Assembly (NCBI GenBank): GCA_030695565.1
Contig: JAUYRZ010000033.1
Coordinates: 79,164 to 143,163, forward strand
DNA from: Archangium sp.
GTDB lineage: Bacteria; Myxococcota; Myxococcia; Myxococcales; Myxococcaceae
Length of the DNA stretch: 64,000 nucleotides
Reading direction: 5' to 3'
Shown here: positions 45,318-53,380 of the stretch, piece after piece
Position numbering within the stretch: position 1 is the first letter of the stretch
Layout: the number at the start of each line of letters is the position of its first letter
Notes under the pieces: generated by a model
Seen by the model: only the letters and a program-made list of their open reading frames with translations
Told to the model about the DNA's origin: nothing
Database searches by the model: none
Translations under genes and position numbers: made by a program

Positions 45318-46835
45318 ATGCATCGGCGTCTCCCCACCGCCCTTCTTCTCATCGCCGGACTCCTGAGCGCCGTGGTTCACGCGGCCGAGGAGCCCGTGCG
45401 CCCTCCGAGCCTCTCGGTGAGCCTGGCGGGTGGCTTCAGCACGCGCGAGACCGCCTACGAAGCCGGCGCGACGCAGGCCCAGCGCACGCAGCTCAGCGGC
45501 ACTTCTCCGTGGCTGCTCCGGCTGCGCGCCGACTGGTTTCCCCTTCGCTGGCTGGGCATCGAAGGCGAAGGGGTGGGCGACTTCTTCCGCGCTGTTCGGG
45601 AGAGCACCCGCCTGACCGAGCCCTCCCGGCGTGGCTTCGGCCGGCTCGGCGTCTCCGCACGTTTTCTGACCAACGGTGGTTTTCTCCTCAACGGCTCGCT
45701 GGGCTATGGCGTCTCTGCTGCTCCCGTGGTGCGCACGGTCATCGGTGCTCCGCCCTCCGCCGATTCGTTGCTCTCGCACGGTCCCGTGGCGCGGGTGGGC
45801 ATCGGCTACACCGGCGCGCGTTTCGAAGGCGTCGCGGGGCTGACCGCGCTCTTCTCGATCGGAAATCAGATCAACTCCATAGAGCCCCAGCTGTGGATCG
45901 CCGGGCGGGTGGCTGACCTCACCCCGACGACGGTGTTCTGGGTGGGCCTCGATGTGGGGCTGCTCCTGGAAGGTTCGCCTGATGCGATCGGCTACGGCGG
46001 CGGCACGCTGCGGTTCGGGCTCGCGCTCAAGCTGCAGCTGCTTCCCCCTGCGCCGCCCAGACCCGTCACCGACGGTCTGCGCCCCGAGGGGCCGACCACG
46101 CTGCAGGTGCAGGTGGTGTTGCCCGATGCTTCGCCCGCGGTGGGGGCGTTGGTGACCATCGATGGCGCCGCGCCCGTGGCCGTCGACGCCAGGGGGCAGC
46201 TGGTCAGCAACGCCACCGCGGGTGCCCACGCCGTGAGCGCCAGGCTCTCGGGTCACCGCGAGACGACGGGCTCGGCCCAGGTGGTGACCGGCAGGTCGAC
46301 CTCGCTGGTGCTGCGCCTCGAGGCGCTCACCGGCCCAGGGCAGCTCGCGGGCACCGTGCGCGCTTCGGCGACGGGCGCTCCGGTTGCTGAGGCCATCGTC
46401 ACGGTGGGCGAGCTGCCCCCCGTTCGAACCGGAGCAGACGGCACCTACACGCTGGGCAGCGTGGGCCCGGGCCCGGTGAAGGTGAGCGTCGAGGCGCAGG
46501 GGTTCACCTCGGCAGAAGAGATCGCCCAGGTGCCTCCGGAGAGTGCAGCCACGCTCGACGTGCAGCTCGACGCGCTCGGCAAAGGCAGCCCCGCCACGGT
46601 GCGTGGTCTCATCCGTTCGCGCAACGGCGAAGCGATTGAGGCGAACCTGCTCATCAAGGGCCTCGGCACGAAGGTGCAGGTCACCGCCGAGGGCCGCTTC
46701 TTCGTCACCGTGCCGGGCGGCACCTATCTCTTCGTGATCACCGCGCCGGGGTATGTCACGCAGACCAAGAAGGTCGTCCTCTCGGATGGAGATCAAGCCA
46801 TCGTTCACGTCGACCTGCAGAAGGCCTCCCGGTGA
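45318..46835 (+). CDS. Outer-membrane protein with carboxypeptidase-regulatory-like repeats
   Basis: This protein has 505 residues from the ATG at 45318, giving a signal peptide (about 22 residues, ending VHAA). Residues 30-245 are beta-barrel-like (alternating strands GVGDFFRAVRES, GFGRLGVSARFLTNGGFLLNG). After a Pro-rich hinge, residues 255-500 hold three or more carboxypeptidase-regulatory-like Ig modules (for example GRSTSLVLRLEALTGPGQLAGTVR, GADGTYTLGSVGPGPVKVSVEA, GRFFVTVPGGTYLFVITAPGY). It may span the outer membrane and present these modules. Its stop overlaps the next start by 4 bases. Confidence 0.65.
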   Translation: MHRRLPTALLLIAGLLSAVVHAAEEPVRPPSLSVSLAGGFSTRETAYEAGATQAQRTQLSGTSPWLLRLRADWFPLRWLGIEGEGVGDFFRAVRESTRLTEPSRRGFGRLGVSARFLTNGGFLLNGSLGYGVSAAPVVRTVIGAPPSADSLLSHGPVARVGIGYTGARFEGVAGLTALFSIGNQINSIEPQLWIAGRVADLTPTTVFWVGLDVGLLLEGSPDAIGYGGGTLRFGLALKLQLLPPAPPRPVTDGLRPEGPTTLQVQVVLPDASPAVGALVTIDGAAPVAVDARGQLVSNATAGAHAVSARLSGHRETTGSAQVVTGRSTSLVLRLEALTGPGQLAGTVRASATGAPVAEAIVTVGELPPVRTGADGTYTLGSVGPGPVKVSVEAQGFTSAEEIAQVPPESAATLDVQLDALGKGSPATVRGLIRSRNGEAIEANLLIKGLGTKVQVTAEGRFFVTVPGGTYLFVITAPGYVTQTKKVVLSDGDQAIVHVDLQKASR

Positions 46836-48676
46836 AGCGCGCGTTGCTGCTGTTCTCGTTGATGACGTTGGCCGGGTGCCCCGAAGACGTACCGGTGCCG
46901 CCGCCGCCTCTGGTCAAGGTCAAGGTGACTGTCGCTCAGCTCTCCGGGATCGGGGGCCAGGTCACGTTGACCCGCGAGGGCAAGACCGCACCCGCCGTGG
47001 CAGGGCCGCTTCACGAAGGTGACGTGCTGGAGACCGGTGACGATGGCCACGCGCTGCTCTCGTCTCAGGGGCGCGAGGTCGAGCTGCTGGAGAACAGCCG
47101 CTTTCGGGTCGGCGCGACCCTCGCCGATCTCGATCTCTCCCTGGGTGAGCTGCTCTTCGAAGAGCTCGATGGTGGTGAGTTCAGCACCTCGGCCGGTGCA
47201 GCGCGCGCAGGTGCAGGCAGCCGGGTGAAGCTGCAGGCCCGCGATGGCGGCACCAGCTTCGAGGTCGACATGGGCACGCTCGAGCTGTTCGACCTCGCCG
47301 ACGGCGGCAGCAACACCGTGAAGGCGGGCGAACGATTCGTGGTCGGCGTGGGCGTGTTGTCGCTCGAAGATCTGCCGACGGCTCCGACGGCGCCTGAAGT
47401 GGTGAAGCCGAAGGTGAAGCTCACCCCGCGCGGCACGGTGATGCTCAAGCCGAAGTCGGGGCCGAACGCGAGGCTCGCCGCCGAGGGCAAGGAGCTCGAA
47501 GAGCCCGGCACGTTCGCGGTCGACAAGAACGGCCAGCTGCGCGCGGAGTTGGAAGGCACCACCGTCGAGTTCGAAGGCGCGTCGAAGGGCAGCCTCGAGC
47601 CGGGCAGCGGCGATCCCCGCATGGGAGTCACCCTGGCGGCGGGTGCTGCGCGCCTCTTCTTGAAGGCGGGCGAGAGCGTGTTGCTCGGCGGGAAGAAGCC
47701 GCTCACCGTGCGCGCGAAGGTGACCTCGACGTTGCTGGTGACCTCGACCAAGGCCGGCCCGCGCGTCGAGGTGTTGGGAGGGGAAACCGAGGTGGCGCTT
47801 CCCGGTGGGCTGCCTCGCAAGCTGCAGGCCTCCGAGGTCGCCACGCCCAGGGGCAAAGGCTTCGACACCGGTCGCAAGGGCGCTCCGATTCTCACGTTGC
47901 CCGCGGGCAAGAACACCCGGGTGTACTGGGGCCGCGCAGGCGACGTCGCGCTCACCTTTCCTTCGGGCGACGGCGTGATGGAGGTCTCCAGTGATCCGCA
48001 ATTTCAGAACCTGCTGGTGAGCGCCCAGGGCAGTGACCTGGTGGTGGTGCCTGCGCCGCTCAAGGGCTCGCTCTCCTGGCGGCGGCAGGGCGCTGAGGAG
48101 ACCTCGGGCGCGCGCTTCGAGCGTGATGAGAACGCGTCGGCGATGAGCGCGAAGTCTGACACCGTCGCGGAGACCGGCCTCAAGTCGACCGTGTATTTCC
48201 AGAGCGCGGTGCCCACGCTGACCTTCACCTTCCCGCTCAAGGAGGGCGCGGCCTCGTGGCGCTTTCGCGTGTACTCGGTGGCCGACCTGAAGACGCCGCT
48301 GGTGGATCGCCGCGTGAACGAGAACCGCACGGTGGTCGACTCGGGGGCGCTGCGGGAGGGCAGTTATGTCTGGTCGGCCGTCGCGCAGGACAAGTCGGGC
48401 GTGGAAGCGCCGGGCGGCCGGATGAACAAGATGGACATCGTGTTCGACAACTCGGTCACCCGGTTGGTGTTGTCGTCACCACGTGATGGCGAGCGGGCCA
48501 GCACGGCGACGGGCGTGGCGCCGCTGGGGTCGCGGCTGTCGCTCAATGGCAAGAGTGTTCCGCTCGATGCGGCGGGGCGGTTCTCGGTGCCGCTGGGGAA
48601 CGCGTCGGTGCTGGTGTTCAAGCTGGTGTCGAAAGAGGGCGCTGAGTCGCAGTGGGTGAGGCGCCTGGGTCGGTAG
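46832..48676 (+). CDS. FecR-domain lipoprotein
   Basis: This protein has 614 residues from a GTG that overlaps the preceding stop. The lipoprotein signal ends TLAGC (Cys16). Residues 33-115 resemble the FecR domain (VTVAQLSGIGGQVTLTREG, GDVLETGDDGHALLSSQGREVELLENSRFRV). The rest is a run of beta-rich modules with Gly/Lys-rich stretches. In canonical systems FecR transmits surface signals to a sigma factor, but here no sigma gene is near, and the co-transcribed partner is the outer-membrane protein upstream; a structural or stalk role is also possible. Confidence 0.7.
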   Translation: MKRALLLFSLMTLAGCPEDVPVPPPPLVKVKVTVAQLSGIGGQVTLTREGKTAPAVAGPLHEGDVLETGDDGHALLSSQGREVELLENSRFRVGATLADLDLSLGELLFEELDGGEFSTSAGAARAGAGSRVKLQARDGGTSFEVDMGTLELFDLADGGSNTVKAGERFVVGVGVLSLEDLPTAPTAPEVVKPKVKLTPRGTVMLKPKSGPNARLAAEGKELEEPGTFAVDKNGQLRAELEGTTVEFEGASKGSLEPGSGDPRMGVTLAAGAARLFLKAGESVLLGGKKPLTVRAKVTSTLLVTSTKAGPRVEVLGGETEVALPGGLPRKLQASEVATPRGKGFDTGRKGAPILTLPAGKNTRVYWGRAGDVALTFPSGDGVMEVSSDPQFQNLLVSAQGSDLVVVPAPLKGSLSWRRQGAEETSGARFERDENASAMSAKSDTVAETGLKSTVYFQSAVPTLTFTFPLKEGAASWRFRVYSVADLKTPLVDRRVNENRTVVDSGALREGSYVWSAVAQDKSGVEAPGGRMNKMDIVFDNSVTRLVLSSPRDGERASTATGVAPLGSRLSLNGKSVPLDAAGRFSVPLGNASVLVFKLVSKEGAESQWVRRLGR

Positions 48677-48740
48677 GCGCCCACCGGTGGGGAATCGGAG
48701 TTCTCCCCCATTGACGGCGCTGGCAGATAACCTGCCCACC

Positions 48741-50951
48741 GTGGAATCCCCCCCTGGAGGTCTGGTCGTCGAGCAGCTCACGCCCGTGCGGCATCGCACC
48801 GGCTTCGAGGAGCTCGCGGGGGTCTCGGGTGGCCGTGAAGTCTCGGTCGGCGTGACCAACCCCGACCTCTTCGCCGACGACAACGCCTCTGCCGCGTTCG
48901 CCGTCGCGGTGCGCGGTGCGCTGCAGATCACCCACCGCCACGTGGCCACCACGCTCGCCGTGGAGACCGCGGGCCCGCGCCGATGGGCCGTGTTGTGGGA
49001 ACGTTTCCCCGGCCAGACCCTCGATCAGGTGCTCTCCGACCGCGGCACCCTGCTGCCCGATGAAGCGGTGAGCATCACCGTCGCCCTGGCTCAGGCGTTG
49101 AGCGCCGCGCACGAGGTCGGCGTGTTGCACGGCGGCATCAGCCCCGAGTGGGTGACGCTGGTGACCGGCCCGATGGGCCTCGACACGCGGCTCGGTGGGT
49201 TCGGTCTCGCGCTGCTGCCCTCGTTCACCGGGGGCAAGAAGCCCACCATCGCCTCCGACATCGCGGCGCTCGGCTCGTTGCTGCACACGCTGCTCACCGG
49301 CGTGCCGCCGCAGGGCAAGGTGGGCCAGCTGCCGAACAACGGGCTGCACCTCGGCGCGGTGTTGACCAAGAGCCTGGGCATCGACGTGTCGGGCCGCTTC
49401 CGCAGCGTGGCGGAGTTCGAGAACGCGCTGGGTGAAGCCAACCGCACGCACGTCTCGGGTGGTCATGTGCTGCCCGAAGACAAGGCGAAACCCGGCGGCA
49501 TCGCGTTGCGCACCCTGGGGCCCTGGGAGCTGCAGTCGCTGCTCGGTGAAGGCGCGATGGGGCAGGTGTTCTTGGGCAAACACTCGCTGCTCGGACGCCA
49601 GGCGGCCATCAAGGTGCTGCGCCCCGAGCAGTACCAGCGCGAAGACCTCATCCAGCGCTTCTTTCAGGAGGCGCGTTCGGTCAACCAGATCAACCACGAG
49701 CACATCGTGGAGATCTCCGACTTCGGCAAGGAGCTCGACGCCGACGGCAAGCCGACCGCCGTGTACTTCGTGATGGAGCTGCTCCACGGCGAGACGTTGG
49801 GCGCCCGCATCGCGAAGGGAGCGCTGACGATCGAGCGCGCGCTGCACGTCACCCGGCAGCTCGCGTCGGCGCTCGCTGCTGCGCATCGCCTGGGCGTGGT
49901 GCACCGCGACGTGAAGACCGACAACGTCTTCCTCATCAAGCGGCAGGGCGATGCGGAGTACGTGAAGGTGCTCGACTTCGGCGTCGCCAAGTTGACGCAG
50001 CCGACCTCTGCTGCGCCCACCGTCTCCACGATGGATGGCGCCATCATCGGTACGCCCACCAGCATGTCGCCCGAGCAGGCTTCGGGTGGTGTGGTCGATC
50101 AACGCGCCGACATCTACGCGGTCGGCGTGCTGCTCTATTTGATGTTGTCGGGGCGGTTGCCCATCGACGCTGACAACTTCGGCAAGTTGATCGCGCTGCT
50201 GCTCACCAAGCCGCCGCCGCCGCTGCCGCCGAAGAACCCGCTGGGGGAGACCATTCCGCCCGAGCTCGCGGCGGTGGTGATGCAGTGCCTCGAGAAGGAT
50301 CCCGCGAAACGTCCGCAGTCGATGGACGAACTCATCGAGGCGCTCACCGAAGCGCCGAAGCTCGCGGCGCCGCCGCCTTCCCGGCGGGGGCTCTTCATGG
50401 GTCTTGCGGTGCTCGCGCTGGTGGCGGCTGGCGCGGGCGTGATGGCGTCGTGGCCGAAGCCTCCGGTGGTCGTCGAGGTGATCGACGCGGGCGCCCCGGT
50501 GGTCGCGGTGGAGCTCGACGCAGGTGCACCGCTCGCGGTGGTGGTGATGCCGCCGGCCGACGCCGGTGAGCCCGAGCCGGGTGAGGTCGAGGAGATGGAT
50601 GCGGGGACCGCGGTGGTGAAGGTGGTCAAGCCGCAGAAGCCGGTTGCCCTCACGCCTGCGCTGCTCACGTCGGTCATCAACCGAGAGAGCGGGTCGGTGA
50701 AGAAATGCATCTTGAGCCACCGCACGAAGCTGCCTCCCGGGGCTGGTGCGGTGAAGATGAAGTGGGTCGTGCAGCTGAGCGGCGCGGTCACGGACATCGA
50801 GGTGGCGGAGCCCACGACGATCAAGGGGACAGCGCTCGAGACGTGTCTGATCAAGGCGCTTCGCGGGTTCCGATTTCCGAAGAATGTCGGGCCCACCAAG
50901 GGGCTTTCGATGCCTTTCACCTACAAGAGTGAAGGCGCTGCGCCGCAGTAG
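48741..50951 (+). CDS. Pseudokinase-kinase-transmembrane-AgmX protein
   Basis: This protein has 736 residues from a GTG at 48741. Residues 12-232 resemble a kinase fold but lack catalytic motifs: HGGISPEW (130-137) replaces HRDLKPEN and GGFG (152-155) replaces DFG, so it is a pseudokinase. Residues 258-535 are an intact Ser/Thr kinase: GEGAMGQVF, K291, HRDVKTDN (388-395), DFG (412-414), GTPTSMSPEQ. A hydrophobic segment follows (about 547-565), then an Asp-Ala-Gly-rich linker and an AgmX/PglI-type C-terminal domain (LTPALLTSVINRESGSVKKC, then LETCLIKALRGFRFPK). The C-terminus is probably periplasmic. Confidence 0.82.
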   Translation: MESPPGGLVVEQLTPVRHRTGFEELAGVSGGREVSVGVTNPDLFADDNASAAFAVAVRGALQITHRHVATTLAVETAGPRRWAVLWERFPGQTLDQVLSDRGTLLPDEAVSITVALAQALSAAHEVGVLHGGISPEWVTLVTGPMGLDTRLGGFGLALLPSFTGGKKPTIASDIAALGSLLHTLLTGVPPQGKVGQLPNNGLHLGAVLTKSLGIDVSGRFRSVAEFENALGEANRTHVSGGHVLPEDKAKPGGIALRTLGPWELQSLLGEGAMGQVFLGKHSLLGRQAAIKVLRPEQYQREDLIQRFFQEARSVNQINHEHIVEISDFGKELDADGKPTAVYFVMELLHGETLGARIAKGALTIERALHVTRQLASALAAAHRLGVVHRDVKTDNVFLIKRQGDAEYVKVLDFGVAKLTQPTSAAPTVSTMDGAIIGTPTSMSPEQASGGVVDQRADIYAVGVLLYLMLSGRLPIDADNFGKLIALLLTKPPPPLPPKNPLGETIPPELAAVVMQCLEKDPAKRPQSMDELIEALTEAPKLAAPPPSRRGLFMGLAVLALVAAGAGVMASWPKPPVVVEVIDAGAPVVAVELDAGAPLAVVVMPPADAGEPEPGEVEEMDAGTAVVKVVKPQKPVALTPALLTSVINRESGSVKKCILSHRTKLPPGAGAVKMKWVVQLSGAVTDIEVAEPTTIKGTALETCLIKALRGFRFPKNVGPTKGLSMPFTYKSEGAAPQ

Positions 50952-51019
50952 CGCCCCTCGCCGCTCTCTGCGCTCACAGGCGAATCGGGTTGTGGACCAG
51001 GGCGTCGAAATGAAGGCGC

Positions 51020-51043
51020 GGCCCCTTCATCTTGATGGGGGCC
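51020..51043 (+). terminator. Possible hairpin after the kinase gene
   Basis: GGCCCC (51020-51025) pairs with GGGGCC (51038-51043), and an inner CATC/GATG pair extends the stem with a 2-base loop. No T-run follows, so it is a weak terminator candidate in the 206-base gap before the DUF4398 gene. Confidence 0.3.
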
Positions 51044-51157
51044 TGCGGCGCGAGGCCCTCTCAAGAGCCTGAGTTCATTGCGAACGGGCGCTGGCTCCAA
51101 TGCTGCTCAAGGGCAGTCGCGAACCAGTCTCCACCAATCACTCAGAAGGACTCACCC

Positions 51158-51505
51158 ATGATGAAGAAGACGTTGTCCATCGCCGTGCTCGCGCTCGCAG
51201 GTTGCGCCACCGTTCAACTCCCTGCCGATCGCCTGCAGGGTTCCGAGGCGAGCATTCGCAGCGCCGAAGAGCTGGGCGCCTCGAACGTTCCCGCGGCGCG
51301 GCTGCACCTGCAGCTGGCGAAGGACGAGACCCTGGCGGCCAAGAAGCTCGCGGCCGACGGTGATGATCGAGCCGAGCTCGTGTTGGCCCGCGCCGAAGCC
51401 GACGCCGAGCTCGCCCTGGGCCTCGCGCGCCAGGTCGCGGTGCACAGCGAAGCGCTGCGCGCCGAAGAAGACCTGAAGGCCGTTCGCGCCCGCCCCACCA
51501 ACTGA
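51158..51505 (+). CDS. DUF4398 domain lipoprotein
   Basis: This protein has 115 residues from the ATG at 51158 preceded by AGAAGGA. A lipoprotein signal peptide ends ALAGC (Cys16). The mature helical part matches DUF4398: LQGSEASIRSAEELGA, ARLHLQLAKDETLAAKKLAADGD and AELVLARAEADAELALGLAR. This family accompanies OmpA-like peptidoglycan-binding lipoproteins, as here. A role in envelope stabilisation is inferred. Confidence 0.8.
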   Translation: MMKKTLSIAVLALAGCATVQLPADRLQGSEASIRSAEELGASNVPAARLHLQLAKDETLAAKKLAADGDDRAELVLARAEADAELALGLARQVAVHSEALRAEEDLKAVRARPTN

Positions 51506-51540
51506 TTCCTTCCCATCCCTCTTCAGAAAGCCAAACAACC

Positions 51541-52470
51541 ATGAACAAGACACTCTTCGCTTCTCTCGCGCTGACCGGTCTCATCACCGGCTGCGCCACC
51601 GCTGCACCCAGCATGTTGGTCGACGCCCGCCAGTCGTACGAGACGGCCACCAAGGGGCTGGCCGGCAAGCTCAGCCCCACCGAGCTGTACGACGCCAAGA
51701 AGGTGCTCGACAAAGCGAACCTCGAGTTCGAAGCGCGCGGCGACACCCTGGAGTGCCGTGACCTCGCCTACGTGGCGCAGCGCAAGGTGCAGCTGGCCGA
51801 CGTGAAGGCCAGCACCGAGCAGGATCGCCAGTCGATCGCCGCGGCCTCCAAGGCGGGCGTGGTGGCGCGTGATGACCAGGCGGCCTCCAGCCGGGCGGCC
51901 CTCTCGTCGACGCGGCAGCAGCTGAGCAACGAGCGCCGCGACAACGTGGCCTCGACCAACGACCTGCTGGCGGCCAACGACGCCAAGGGCAAGGAGCTGG
52001 CGGCGACCACCGCGCAGCTCGAAGCCGAGAAGCTCGCGCGCCAGTCGGCCGAAGCGAAGCTCGCCGGCGCGATGAAGGACCTCGCGACCATCGCGGCGGT
52101 CAAAGAAGAAGCACGCGGCGTGGTCATCACGCTCTCGGGCTCCGTCTTGTTCGCTTCGGGCAAGTACGCGCTGCTGAACACCGCGATGACCAAGCTCGAC
52201 CAGGTCGCCGAAGCGCTCAAGGCGCAGGACTCCACCAAGAAGATGGTCGTCGAGGGCCACACCGACACCATGGGCTCGGACAGCACCAACCAGCCGCTCT
52301 CGCTCAACCGGGCGAACGCGGTGCGCAACTACCTCGTCTCGCGCGGGGTGGGCGCTGAGAAGATCTCCGCCGTGGGCATGGGCTCGAAGAAGGCCGTGGC
52401 CGACAACGCCACCGCTGAGAACCGCGCGAACAACCGCCGCGTCGAGATCGTCATCGGCAACGCGGGCTGA
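51541..52470 (+). CDS. OmpA-family peptidoglycan-anchoring lipoprotein
   Basis: This protein has 309 residues. The signal peptide ends LITGC (Cys18). Residues 25-110 are DUF4398-like helices (VDARQSYETATKGLAGKLSP), 110-185 a long Ala/Glu/Lys/Gln-rich coiled coil, and 190-308 an OmpA-C domain: VLFASGKYALLNTAMTKLDQVAEAL, VEGHTDTMGSDSTNQPLSLNRANAVRNYL and AENRANNRRVEIVI, which binds diaminopimelate in peptidoglycan. With the DUF4398 gene before it, this forms a two-gene operon for outer-membrane-to-wall linkage. Confidence 0.88.
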   Translation: MNKTLFASLALTGLITGCATAAPSMLVDARQSYETATKGLAGKLSPTELYDAKKVLDKANLEFEARGDTLECRDLAYVAQRKVQLADVKASTEQDRQSIAAASKAGVVARDDQAASSRAALSSTRQQLSNERRDNVASTNDLLAANDAKGKELAATTAQLEAEKLARQSAEAKLAGAMKDLATIAAVKEEARGVVITLSGSVLFASGKYALLNTAMTKLDQVAEALKAQDSTKKMVVEGHTDTMGSDSTNQPLSLNRANAVRNYLVSRGVGAEKISAVGMGSKKAVADNATAENRANNRRVEIVIGNAG

Positions 52471-52506
52471 AACATCAGCCTGCGCTGAACCCGGCCGCCG
52501 TGCCCC

Positions 52507-53379
52507 TTACTTCAGTGAGCGGGTGCGGCGGCCTTTCTTCGTCTCGGCAGGGCCTACCGCCGCGCCGGTCTGCAGCCCGACGCGGAACTGCAGCTGGTAG
52601 CTGCTGCGCGCGTTGAAGCTCTCCACCGCGGCCTTCAGGTCGACGGCCTTCTGCGCCGCGCGCACCGTGTGGGCCGCCACGGCGTCGGGCAGGCCGACCG
52701 CCGCCAGCCAGGCACCGCCGATGGGGTCTGCCCCTCCGTCGACGCGGTCGGCCAGTGACTCGAGCACGCCGGTCAGCACCTGGGCGCCCGCGCCTTCGGA
52801 GAAGCGGGTGAACTCGGCCAGCTGCGAGAACAACATGGTCAGCTCGGCATAGCTGCCCGTCACCACCTCGTCGCTCTTGCTCGCGAGCTTCTCTGCCGTC
52901 CTGGGGGGCAGGGTCTCGAGCAGCAGGCGGGCCGACACGTTCTTCTCGGCGAGCAGCGCTTCGTAGAGCTTGCGCGTCTCGAGGTGCAGCAGGCGCACCT
53001 CGATCATGTTGCGCACCCGCAGCAACACCTCGGGGAGATCGAAGGGTTTGCTCACGAAGTCGCGCGCGCCCACCTGCAGCGCGCGCAGCTTGTGCTGGGG
53101 CTGCGCGGTGATCACCAGCACCGGCAGGTAGCCGCCGGTCTCGATCTCCTTCAAGTTCTCCATCACCTGAAAACCATCCATGCCCGGCATCTGCAGGTCG
53201 AGCAGGATGAGGTCATAGCGGTTGACGAGGTGGCGCTCGCAGACCTCGGTCGGGTCGCTGGTCGCGTCGACCTGGTCGTAACCGGCGCTCTTCAGCATCT
53301 GCTGAAGGAGCATCACGTTCGCCTCGAGGTCGTCGACGATCAGGATCTTCGCGTGGAGGATGTCGGCCGAAGTCACCAT
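52507..53379 (-). CDS. Response regulator with degenerate class III cyclase domain
   Basis: This protein has 290 residues. Residues 8-130 are a receiver (phospho-acceptor Asp61, KPFD lysine). After a helical linker, residues 175-280 have a class III nucleotide cyclase-like pattern (LLLETLPPRTAEKLASK, then LTMLFSQLAEFTRFSE and PIGGAWLAAVGLP), but both metal-binding Asp positions are changed: FADI is FSQL (Gln186) and GDAYM is GGAWL (Gly222). It should not cyclise nucleotides and is likely an output or binding domain. It lies 1 base downstream of the hybrid kinase, so they are coexpressed partners. Confidence 0.75.
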   Translation of the reverse strand: MVTSADILHAKILIVDDLEANVMLLQQMLKSAGYDQVDATSDPTEVCERHLVNRYDLILLDLQMPGMDGFQVMENLKEIETGGYLPVLVITAQPQHKLRALQVGARDFVSKPFDLPEVLLRVRNMIEVRLLHLETRKLYEALLAEKNVSARLLLETLPPRTAEKLASKSDEVVTGSYAELTMLFSQLAEFTRFSEGAGAQVLTGVLESLADRVDGGADPIGGAWLAAVGLPDAVAAHTVRAAQKAVDLKAAVESFNARSSYQLQFRVGLQTGAAVGPAETKKGRRTRSLK

Positions 53380-53380
53380 T

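Noticed and set aside
45258..46808. Upstream extension of the 44-residue membrane protein frame on the minus strand
   Set aside because: Antisense to the outer-membrane protein gene, with His/Arg-rich shadow composition.
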